Origin: Haloarcula sp.
GTDB lineage: Archaea; Halobacteriota; Halobacteria; Halobacteriales; Haloarculaceae
Direction: 5' to 3'
Assembly: GCA_028275075.1 (NCBI GenBank)
Contig: JAQCNK010000343.1
Coordinates: forward strand, 1 to 5,756
DNA: 5,756 nt
The notes below the pieces were generated by a model. That model saw nothing but the letters and a program-made list of their open reading frames with translations, had not been told where the DNA came from and did no database searches. The position numbers were made by a program, and so were the translations under genes. Shown piece after piece: positions 1-5,052 of the stretch (the stretch's first letter is position 1; each line of letters begins with the position of its first letter).

Positions 1-1176
1 ATCGACTATCGGCTCACAGACGACTACGAGTCCGGCGACCCGCTCGTCTTCCGGCATACACTCGTGGCGGGTGGCACCGGCTCGGGGAAGACACACAGCT
101 CGAAGAACGTCCTCCGGCAGTATCTGGGCCGGACCTACGAGATGGGCGATGGCCGTACGCCCGAACTCGCCGTCGTCCAGTTCGACCCCCAGGACGAGTA
201 CGCCCAGATGCACGACGACAACCCGAAGATGACCGACGAGTTCGCCCGCCGCTGTGAGCGCGAGGGTGTCAAGACGGGCGGCCACGACGACACCATCGCG
301 TTTGTCCCGAAGGTCGCCGGCGCCGACTACAGCGCCAGCCACCACCGCGCCGAGCAGGTCGAGTTCACCATCCCGTTCTCGCTTGTCCACTCGAACCCGT
401 GGCTCATCGCTGGCTCCAGTCTCAACGACAACCAGTACACCGCGCTGACGAACACGCTCTTACCGCGGTTCAAACGAGAGTACGGCCGTAGCGCCACCTA
501 CGAGCAGTTTCTCACCTTTCTCAACGACCCCGCGCTCAAGGAGGAACTCGACGATGTCGGCGATGTCCACGAGGCCACTTTCGACGCAGTGAAACGACGG
601 GTCCAGGGCTTCGGGTCGGTCTTCGATCAGAACGCCCGCCCCATCACCGACCAGATATCACAGCTGGTACGGACCGGCGGGCTGACCGTGATTCCGACCT
701 ACCACATCACAGACTCTCGGACCGCCTCGGCCATCGTGTTAGCGGTGTCGAGCCTGCTCATCGATCAGAAACTGTCGAACGACCCCACCTACGAGCGAAT
801 CAAGGAGACGCCGCTGGTGCTGGGGATGGACGAGGCCCACAACTTCCTCACAGACGCCGACAGCGTCCAGGGCCGGCAAGTCATCGGGAAGTTCACCGAA
901 GCGGCAAAACAGGGCCGAAAGGAGCGGCTGGGGCTCTATCTCATTACGCAGGATCCACAGGATATCGCTGACCCCGTATTCAAGCAGATCAACACGACGA
1001 TGGTTCTGAATCTCGGCGACGAGGACGCGATCAAGGCAGTGAACATCCCGGCGAACCTCGAATCGAAGGTCCCCTACATGGAGAAGGGTCAGCGCGTGGT
1101 GTACTCGCCCGACAACTCCGAGCCCGTCGAACTGATCGGCCTCCCGACGTGTGTGACACGACACGGGAGAGAGTAG
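1..1176 (+). CDS. HerA/DUF87-like P-loop ATPase, 5'-truncated by window edge
   Basis: This is an ATPase of the HerA/FtsK-like superfamily (DUF87 central domain), a group of hexameric DNA translocases often involved in DNA-end processing. The reading frame is open from base 1, so the gene begins upstream. A GTG at 64 lies directly before the Walker A motif and is not a credible start. Counting window codons, Walker A GGTGSGKT is at 24-31, the HerA-type FDPQDEY strand is at about 61-67, and Walker B LVLGMDEAHNF is at about 272-282. An AAKQGRKERLGLYLITQDP segment at about 301-319 sits where HerA proteins carry the arginine-finger and sensor region. Any N-terminal HAS-barrel would be outside the window. 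The C-terminus ends naturally at TAG 1174-1176. No NurA nuclease gene is visible on this side; the upstream side cannot be judged. The family call is firm, but the specific role (HerA proper or a haloarchaeal paralogue) is uncertain. Confidence 0.88.
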   Translation: MDYRLTDDYESGDPLVFRHTLVAGGTGSGKTHSSKNVLRQYLGRTYEMGDGRTPELAVVQFDPQDEYAQMHDDNPKMTDEFARRCEREGVKTGGHDDTIAFVPKVAGADYSASHHRAEQVEFTIPFSLVHSNPWLIAGSSLNDNQYTALTNTLLPRFKREYGRSATYEQFLTFLNDPALKEELDDVGDVHEATFDAVKRRVQGFGSVFDQNARPITDQISQLVRTGGLTVIPTYHITDSRTASAIVLAVSSLLIDQKLSNDPTYERIKETPLVLGMDEAHNFLTDADSVQGRQVIGKFTEAAKQGRKERLGLYLITQDPQDIADPVFKQINTTMVLNLGDEDAIKAVNIPANLESKVPYMEKGQRVVYSPDNSEPVELIGLPTCVTRHGRE

Positions 1177-1237
1177 CGCCTCGCTCGAATAGAGGAGCCA
1201 ACGAAAATCACCGCATATCGACCACTTGACAGCGTAT

Positions 1238-1256
1238 ACGAGCGTAAAGCGCTCGT
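1238..1256. repeat. Short hairpin downstream of the HerA-like gene
   Basis: The arms acgagcg (1238-1244) and cgctcgt (1250-1256) are perfectly complementary around the 5-base loop taaag. It begins 61 bases after the HerA-like stop codon and could contribute to 3'-end formation. It is not followed by a T-rich tract, which is the better-supported archaeal termination signal, so a terminator role is only inferred. Confidence 0.4.
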
Positions 1257-1305
1257 GCAGTCCAACAGAAGCCGGCTGTCTCTGCGGACAGTCGGTCGGT
1301 GTCTG

Positions 1306-1385
1306 ATACTGGTGGCTGTAACAAACTGAAGTAATTCGCCACCCCGGGGTGTCGAATATCTTTACGAACTTACAGCCACCAGTAT
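1306..1385. repeat. 80-base imperfect palindrome with 16-bp perfect arms
   Basis: The arm atactggtggctgtaa (1306-1321) is the exact reverse complement of 1370-1385. The dyad axis of these arms (between 1345 and 1346) is also the axis of a perfect 12-base palindrome, caccccggggtg, at 1340-1351. On the same axis, 1334-1338 pairs with 1353-1357, and 1327-1331 pairs with 1360-1364 with one G-T wobble. In all, 32 of 40 positions can pair, with mismatches confined to 1322-1326, 1332-1333 and 1339 and their partners. No flanking target duplication is evident. It starts 130 bases after the HerA-like stop and ends 101 bases before the Usp start. Candidate roles are a dispersed palindromic repeat or MITE-like element, a paired operator, or a structured transcript end. 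Confidence 0.8.
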
Positions 1386-1486
1386 GAATCATCGCAATTG
1401 GCGGTATAGCGCTGCGGACGGGAGGGAAACCGTCTCGCAACCTACCGGGCCGAACATTCAAGACCGCAGGTAGTGCAAAAAGGTGT

Positions 1487-1912
1487 ATGACCAGACGTAT
1501 CCTCGTCCCAGTAGATGGCTCCGAACAGGTTGCGACGGCCGCGACGTTCGGCATCGAAAACTTCCCCGGCGCGACAGTAGTGCTCTTCCACGTGATCAAC
1601 CCCAGCGAGTCGGGCTACAGCGCGAAGGCGTCGGTATCGTCTGTGTCCGACGAGTGGTACGAGGAACAACAGGCGGAGGCCCGCGAGCGGTTCGATGAAC
1701 TGGAGGCCAGCATCGGTGACGGCAACAGTATCGATCGCGTGGTGGAGATGGGCCGTCCGAATGCCACCATCGTCAACTACGCTGAGGACAACGATATCGA
1801 CCAGATCGTAATGGGGAGCCAGGATCAGTCGGGGGTATCGAGGCTGCTGCTGGACTGTGACCCCGAAGACGTTGTCCGCCGGGCGACCGTTCCAGTGACT
1901 GTCGTACGGTGA
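1487..1912 (+). CDS. UspA-family universal stress protein with degenerate ATP motif
   Basis: This is a single-domain universal stress protein, a cytoplasmic alpha/beta Rossmann-like dimer-forming family linked to stress responses. The 141 residues match the usual family length. The N-terminal strand ILVPVDGSE (residues 5-13) carries the conserved Asp10. The C-terminal block MGSQDQSGVSRLLLDCDPED followed by VVRRATVPVTVVR has the family layout. However, the nucleotide-binding signature G-x2-G-x9-G-(S/T) is altered: after Gly110, position 113 is Asp instead of Gly, and 123-124 are Asp-Cys instead of Gly-Ser/Thr. Binding of ATP is therefore doubtful. The ATG at 1487 gives the normal N-terminus. 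A GGTG just before it is too close to be a useful Shine-Dalgarno site, so short-leader or leaderless translation is possible. It is convergent with the second Usp gene, 106 bases apart. Confidence 0.92.
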   Translation: MTRRILVPVDGSEQVATAATFGIENFPGATVVLFHVINPSESGYSAKASVSSVSDEWYEEQQAEARERFDELEASIGDGNSIDRVVEMGRPNATIVNYAEDNDIDQIVMGSQDQSGVSRLLLDCDPEDVVRRATVPVTVVR

Positions 1913-2018
1913 GCGGTCGGCTGCCGGAGCGGTTTGCGTTCTGTTTGCTGTCCGTCTGCGGAGGTACTGCACCAGCCGAAGCTAGGCGAATTTGTCCGGT
2001 ATGGTACAGCCGATAGTG

Positions 2019-2462
2019 TCAGGGATGGCGGATGATGTACACGTCGTAACTCGGGTCTTCGGAGACCGGGGCACCGACGCTTGAGACCGGCGAGGATACC
2101 CGACCGGCGTTCTCGCTGCCGATAAAGATGACCGAGGCCTCGACCTCGTGGGCGACCGTGCGGATGGTCCGAATCACGTCAGTCGTAACAGAGCCCATCG
2201 AGCTCACGTCTTCGGGAATCTCGTAGCGGAACTCGGCTTCGGGGGCGATATCGGCGACGCGCTCACCGAGTCGTTCAGCGATGGCCTCGGGATCAAAGGG
2301 GTCCTCTGGGCCAAGCCAGTTCCGTGAGAGGGCGTACTCCGGCTTGTCGGGCACGACTGTCAGCGCGAGTACGCTCTCACCGGTGAACGACCCAAAATCC
2401 GTAGCGCGTTCGAGGGCGGCCGCCGAGAGCGTTGAGCCGTCGAAGGGGACGAGCAGAGTCAT
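2019..2462 (-). CDS. UspA-like protein, haloarchaeal divergent type
   Basis: This is a 147-residue protein with a universal stress protein fold. MTLLVPFDGSTLSAAALERA at the N-terminus contains the conserved Asp8 of the first strand. IFIGSENAGRVSSPVSSVGAPV at about residues 112-133 corresponds to the nucleotide-loop region, and the final strand is YDVYIIRHP. The loop departs from G-x2-G-x9-G-(S/T): Asn118 stands where the second Gly is expected, and the SSVG stretch near the end is shifted. Binding of ATP is therefore unproven. The start ATG (cat at 2460-2462 on the plus strand) lies about 27 bases from the centre of a strong TATA box, which fits a leaderless mRNA. It sits 50 bases downstream of the KaiC-like gene in the same orientation, so it could receive read-through, but it has its own promoter. 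Confidence 0.88.
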   Translation of the reverse strand: MTLLVPFDGSTLSAAALERATDFGSFTGESVLALTVVPDKPEYALSRNWLGPEDPFDPEAIAERLGERVADIAPEAEFRYEIPEDVSSMGSVTTDVIRTIRTVAHEVEASVIFIGSENAGRVSSPVSSVGAPVSEDPSYDVYIIRHP

Positions 2463-2486
2463 GTCCGACGCTTCGGCGGTGGGATG

Positions 2487-2493
2487 TATAAAA
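2487..2493 (-). promoter_or_regulatory. TATA box of the minus-strand Usp gene
   Basis: On the minus strand this reads TTTTATA, centred about 28 bases before the ATG at 2462. That spacing is expected for archaeal TBP/TFB promoters and places the transcription start at or within a base or two of the start codon. It lies inside the 50-base gap after the KaiC-like stop codon. Confidence 0.7.
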
Positions 2494-2512
2494 CGTGGTT
2501 GCCGGTCGGCTA

Positions 2513-3538
2513 TCAGAAAATATTGGCCTGCTGATAGACGCTGATGCCGTCCATAGTTATTTCGTATGGCTTTGTCTCGCGGGAGTGGTTGGCGTTGCGT
2601 ATCTTCTGAATCTCGACGGCGAGGCGGGTTTCGCGAGTCTCCGACCGGACGTACTGCAGGACGAAGACGGCGTCTGTGAGGTACTCGATGATTCCGTATC
2701 TCGACGCGTAGGGGTTGTCCTCGTTGGCCTCGGAGGTGAGCATCGTCGTGACGCCGGCGGCCCTCAGCGACCGGGTGAAGTCAAACACCTCGGTCCGGCG
2801 CGTGGAGGGGTTGTCGTACATCATCTCCAGCAGGGTAACCGAGTCCAGAACGAGGCGGTCGGCGTCAAAATCCTCAATAAGTCCTGGTAGTTCTCCGCGG
2901 ATGTTGTCCAGGCTGTTGGCCATTTCGACGGGATCCAGATCAACGATTGCGAGTTGGTTGTTGTCCTCGTAGGCGTCAAACCCCCAATCGCGGTCGTTAG
3001 CCGTATCCATAATCGCGTCGTGGGACTGTTCCAGCGCGATGAACACGCAGTTCTCACCTGACTCAAGTCCGTGGTGGAGAAACTGCAGTCCGAAGGTGGT
3101 CTTTCCGGTTCCCGCCGAACCGATAGCGACGATGAGGTGACGGCGTGGGATCCCGCCCTGTATCATCCGGTCCAGCCCCTCAATACCCACGTCGATACGG
3201 GGGATGTCGGAGTCGAAATCTTCATCTTCGAACTCGCTGGTAGAAGCGCCGCCACCGCCGCCACCGGAGCTCGCAGATTCGAACGCCGTCGCGAAGTCGT
3301 CACCGAAAAGACCACCACCGTCGTCATCGCTGTCGGACCCGTCATCTTCGAACAGACTCCCACCGCTGTCGTCATCGAACGGGCCCCCACCGCTGTCGTC
3401 GTCGGATTGGTTCTCGTCGCCCGCATCAGTATCGAGCGAGGGCTCAGACTCGTCGCCTGCGTCGCTCTCGTTGTCGGGTTCGTCGTCAAGTGCTCGTTCG
3501 AACCAGTCGTCGTCGCGGTCCTCCGCGTCATCGCTCAT
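2513..3538 (-). CDS. KaiC/RAD55-like RecA-superfamily ATPase with acidic N-terminal tail
   Basis: This protein has a single KaiC-type ATPase domain (COG0467/RAD55 group). Numbered from the ATG at 3538 (341 aa), residues 1 to about 110 are an extremely Asp/Glu/Ser/Gly-rich, probably disordered tail. The domain opens with IPRIDVGIEGLDRMIQGGIP (about 113-131). Walker A GSAGTGKTT is at 140-148, FIALEQS at 166-172 sits in the catalytic-Glu strand, and Walker B DRLVLDSVTLLEM is at about 227-239. It ends with KPYEITMDGISVYQQANIF. KaiC itself has two such domains; single-domain haloarchaeal forms include the Cir and GvpD-type regulators. A GTG at 3550 would add four residues, but the ATG at 3538 has a GGTGG Shine-Dalgarno-like site 8 bases upstream (plus positions 3547-3551) and is preferred. 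The role is likely regulatory ATPase or scaffold; the partner is unknown. It is divergent from NAD kinase. Confidence 0.9.
   Translation of the reverse strand: MSDDAEDRDDDWFERALDDEPDNESDAGDESEPSLDTDAGDENQSDDDSGGGPFDDDSGGSLFEDDGSDSDDDGGGLFGDDFATAFESASSGGGGGGASTSEFEDEDFDSDIPRIDVGIEGLDRMIQGGIPRRHLIVAIGSAGTGKTTFGLQFLHHGLESGENCVFIALEQSHDAIMDTANDRDWGFDAYEDNNQLAIVDLDPVEMANSLDNIRGELPGLIEDFDADRLVLDSVTLLEMMYDNPSTRRTEVFDFTRSLRAAGVTTMLTSEANEDNPYASRYGIIEYLTDAVFVLQYVRSETRETRLAVEIQKIRNANHSRETKPYEITMDGISVYQQANIF
3359..3404. repeat. Direct repeat inside the acidic tail coding region
   Basis: The plus-strand block cccaccgctgtcgtc(a/g)tcg occurs at 3359-3377 and again at 3386-3404, a 27-base period equal to nine codons. 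It encodes, on the minus strand, successive DDDSGG units of the KaiC-like protein's tail. The match of period to codon number points to in-frame internal duplication of a short linear motif. Confidence 0.65.
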
Positions 3539-3591
3539 TTGCGCGACCACCAGCCACAGACAGCCATGGGTTCATACTGTAGCGGAGACGC

Positions 3592-3598
3592 ATATAAT
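3592..3598 (-). promoter_or_regulatory. TATA box of the KaiC-like gene
   Basis: On the minus strand this reads ATTATAT, centred about 57 bases before the ATG at 3538. With a start about 26 bases downstream, near 3569, the mRNA would have a leader of roughly 30 bases. This agrees with the GGTGG ribosome-binding-like site at 3547-3551 and sets this gene apart from its apparently leaderless neighbours. Confidence 0.55.
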
Positions 3599-3615
3599 CT
3601 TGCCGTCGTGGAGGG

Positions 3616-3623
3616 TTTATAAT
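3616..3623 (+). promoter_or_regulatory. TATA box of NAD kinase gene
   Basis: TTTATAAT is centred about 27 bases before the ATG at 3646, the spacing that gives a leaderless transcript starting at or next to the start codon. It lies only about 24 bases from the oppositely oriented TATA box of the KaiC-like gene. Confidence 0.75.
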
Positions 3624-3645
3624 CGCAGGGCCGGAACGGACACCA

Positions 3646-4497
3646 ATGACCGTCGGTATCGTCGCACAGCGGGACAACGCCCGGGCGATGGCACTCGCGA
3701 GCACGCTGACTGACCGGCTCCATGAGGTCTCGGCGGCGGTTGCCGTCGACGAGACGACCGGAGCGGCGCTGGCGGAGCATGAGGGGTGGAACGCCGCGCC
3801 CCCCTCAGCTCGGCCAGTTGGGGAGATGCGCGACTGCGACTTGGTCGTCAGCATCGGTGGTGACGGGACCTTCCTCTATGCCGCCCGCGGCGCTGGCTCG
3901 ACCCCAATCATGGGCGTCAATCTCGGTGAGGTGGGGTTTCTGAACGCCCTGGCACCGGAGGAGGCCGTCGAGACAGTCGTCGCAGAGGTCGAGCATATCC
4001 AGAAGACCGGGAGCGCACGAACCAGAGCGGTGCCGCGACTGCGGGCCAGCGGTGACGGCTGGACGCTCTCGCCCGCGCTCAACGAAGTGGTAATTCAGGG
4101 CACCCACCGGGGCAGCGGCGGGGGCGGAGAGTTCGAAATCCGTGTGGACGGGTCGCTGTACACCAGTGGACACGCCGACGGGGTACTGGTGGCGACACCG
4201 ACCGGCTCGACGGCCTACAATTTGAGCGAGGGCGGGCCGCTCGTCCACCCCGCACTCGGGGGGATACTGATAACCGGGATGGCACAGACCGACGGGATGC
4301 CACCCCTGGTCGTCGATGTCGACAGCGACGTGACCGTGTCGCTGTCGGCCGCCGACGAGGGTGTGGTTGTCACCGACGGCCGTATCAGAGAGGCAGTGTC
4401 GCCGCCGGAGACGGTGACGGTGACGCGGGCCAACGAGCCAATCCGATTGGCTGGGCCGCCGCTGGATTTTTTCACCGCGCTTCGAAAACTGGGATAG
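3646..4497 (+). CDS. nadK: NAD kinase (ATP-NAD kinase family)
   Basis: NAD kinase phosphorylates NAD+ to NADP+ in the cytoplasm, the route to cellular NADP(H). The 283-residue length is typical. The signature GGDGTFLYAARG is at residues 71-82 (GGDGT at 71-75). GVNLGEVGFLNAL follows at about 90-102, the NE motif in ALNEVVIQG at 144-152, and the glycine-rich HADGVLVATPTGSTAYNLSEGGPLVHP block at about 176-202. The following segment, where bacterial enzymes usually have a P-H-x-L-x-x-R-P-like stretch, reads GILITGMAQTDGMPPLVVDVDSDV and is clearly divergent. The ATG at 3646 is supported by the TATA spacing and lies directly before the first Rossmann-like strand (TVGIVAQ). The gene is divergent from the KaiC-like gene and convergent with the small membrane protein gene, with a long hairpin 11 bases after its stop. 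Haloarchaea may carry a second NAD kinase, so this could be one of two paralogues. Confidence 0.94.
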   Translation: MTVGIVAQRDNARAMALASTLTDRLHEVSAAVAVDETTGAALAEHEGWNAAPPSARPVGEMRDCDLVVSIGGDGTFLYAARGAGSTPIMGVNLGEVGFLNALAPEEAVETVVAEVEHIQKTGSARTRAVPRLRASGDGWTLSPALNEVVIQGTHRGSGGGGEFEIRVDGSLYTSGHADGVLVATPTGSTAYNLSEGGPLVHPALGGILITGMAQTDGMPPLVVDVDSDVTVSLSAADEGVVVTDGRIREAVSPPETVTVTRANEPIRLAGPPLDFFTALRKLG

Positions 4498-4508
4498 CCC
4501 GCAGTAAA

Positions 4509-4592
4509 TATACGGGTCGACAGAAGCCCTGATAGATATTCGCCGGGAGCTGGCGGAGGCGAATTCTATCAATCGTTCTGTCGACCCGTATA
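4509..4592. repeat. 84-base hairpin element between convergent genes
   Basis: The arm tatacgggtcgacagaa (4509-4525) is the exact reverse complement of 4576-4592 (17 bp). Inside it, after a symmetric 4-base mismatch, tgataga (4530-4536) pairs with tctatca (4565-4571). After one bulged T, attcgcc (4538-4544) pairs with ggcgaat (4558-4564), leaving a 13-base terminal loop at 4545-4557. It starts 11 bases after the NAD kinase stop and ends 44 bases from the membrane-protein stop, so it could act on the 3' ends of both convergent transcripts. No strong T-tract or target-site duplication is seen. A dispersed palindromic or MITE-like element is an equally good reading. Confidence 0.8.
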
Positions 4593-4636
4593 GACCGGTT
4601 TGGCCCAGAGACGACACGTCGGGACCCGTAGGCTGG

Positions 4637-4924
4637 TTACTTGCGACCGACGGCGTACAAAATCGGTGCGAGCGCGAGAAGGACGATTCCCACCAGTTTG
4701 TACGCGAACGAAGACATGAGCAGGCTTCCAGCGTTCGGTACCATCATCGAGGCGGGTATCAACAGCAGCAACACACCGATTGAGACGGTGTGTGCGCCCA
4801 ACATTTTCAGCGACCGCGTCGGCAGGATGCCGACGGCACCGAGGACGAACCCAAGCAACAGGACATCACCGATGGTGTAGTTCAGCAGAAAGCTGTCGAT
4901 GATTTGCAGCGGTGGCGCGAGCAT
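4637..4924 (-). CDS. Small three-helix membrane protein, function unknown
   Basis: I do not recognise a family. The 95-residue product is very hydrophobic, with three likely membrane spans at about residues 17-34, 44-62 and 72-92. These are separated by a short basic loop (PTRSLK, 35-40) and a short PNAGS-containing loop, and the protein ends in a charged GRK tail. The lack of acidic residues in the spans, the regular spacing and a TATA box at suitable distance argue that it is real despite its small size. The ATG at 4922-4924 is the first in frame and an AGGA lies just before it. It is convergent with NAD kinase and divergent from the HalX response regulator, with which it shares a 128-base promoter region. 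Co-regulation is possible but not shown. Confidence 0.75.
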   Translation of the reverse strand: MLAPPLQIIDSFLLNYTIGDVLLLGFVLGAVGILPTRSLKMLGAHTVSIGVLLLLIPASMMVPNAGSLLMSSFAYKLVGIVLLALAPILYAVGRK

Positions 4925-4955
4925 TCCTATGCCTGAATCTGGCTGTGACGCAATC

Positions 4956-4961
4956 TTTAAA
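4956..4961 (-). promoter_or_regulatory. TATA box of the small membrane protein gene
   Basis: TTTAAA is self-complementary and is centred about 35 bases before the ATG at 4924. A start about 26 bases downstream would give a leader of only several bases. Just upstream of it on the minus strand lies the inverted repeat at 4969-4983. Confidence 0.55.
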
Positions 4962-4968
4962 GTTCCGT

Positions 4969-4983
4969 TACGCGCTTCGCGTA
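4969..4983. promoter_or_regulatory. Candidate operator, TACGCG-N3-CGCGTA
   Basis: A perfect 6-bp inverted repeat, tacgcg-ctt-cgcgta, lies between the divergent TATA boxes. It is 7 bases upstream of the membrane-protein TATA box and about 38 bases from the response-regulator TATA box. The size and position suit a dimeric regulator binding next to the TFB-recognition element. The role is inferred from symmetry and position only. Confidence 0.35.
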
Positions 4984-5020
4984 GACAGTCATAGTGGCAG
5001 GGTCAGTCCTCTCACAATAA

Positions 5021-5026
5021 TTATAT
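5021..5026 (+). promoter_or_regulatory. TATA box of the response regulator gene
   Basis: TTATAT, within the AT-rich aataattatat stretch, is centred about 29 bases before the GTG at 5053. This supports that start codon and a leaderless or nearly leaderless mRNA. Confidence 0.65.
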
Positions 5027-5052
5027 GCCCACACCAGACAGTATAGGCTACT

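Larger units (their letters stand above)
1177..1486. other. 310-base intergenic region with two dyad-symmetric structures
   Basis: This gap separates the HerA-like gene from the first Usp gene. It contains a 7-bp hairpin at 1238-1256, a long imperfect palindrome at 1306-1385, and a weak 5-bp inverted repeat (gacgg/ccgtc) at 1417-1434. No convincing TATA box lies at the distance from the Usp start (about 1455-1462) expected for a leaderless transcript. A weak ggtata at 1403-1408 would imply a leader of about 50 bases. I see no convincing protein gene, tRNA or other RNA gene. Confidence 0.6.

Noticed and set aside
1384..1473. A 29-codon open frame starting in the right arm of the palindrome and ending 13 bases before the Usp ATG, considered as an upstream peptide
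   Set aside because: About two thirds of its third codon positions are G or C, lower than the neighbouring genes, the composition is unremarkable, and there is no promoter or ribosome site to support it.
1442..1473. ctacc/ggtag inverted repeat just before the Usp gene
   Set aside because: Only 5 bp with a 22-base spacer, which is expected by chance.
739..1599. Long minus-strand open frame antisense to the HerA-like gene, the gap and the Usp start
   Set aside because: It opposes two genes with clear conserved motifs, its product has no recognisable motif, and long antisense frames are common in high-GC haloarchaeal DNA.
1913..2018. Gap between the convergent Usp genes, checked for a terminator or small RNA
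   Set aside because: Only a mildly T-rich stretch near 1930-1950 and no solid stem; not enough to call a terminator.
3204..3713. Plus-strand Ser/Pro-rich open frame
   Set aside because: It is the complement of the Asp/Ser-coding repeats of the KaiC-like tail and then crosses into nadK out of frame; no motif.
3805..4617. Long minus-strand open frame antisense to nadK and the hairpin
   Set aside because: It runs opposite the NAD kinase coding region and through the hairpin element, and the product is rich in His, Arg and Gly as expected of a shadow frame.
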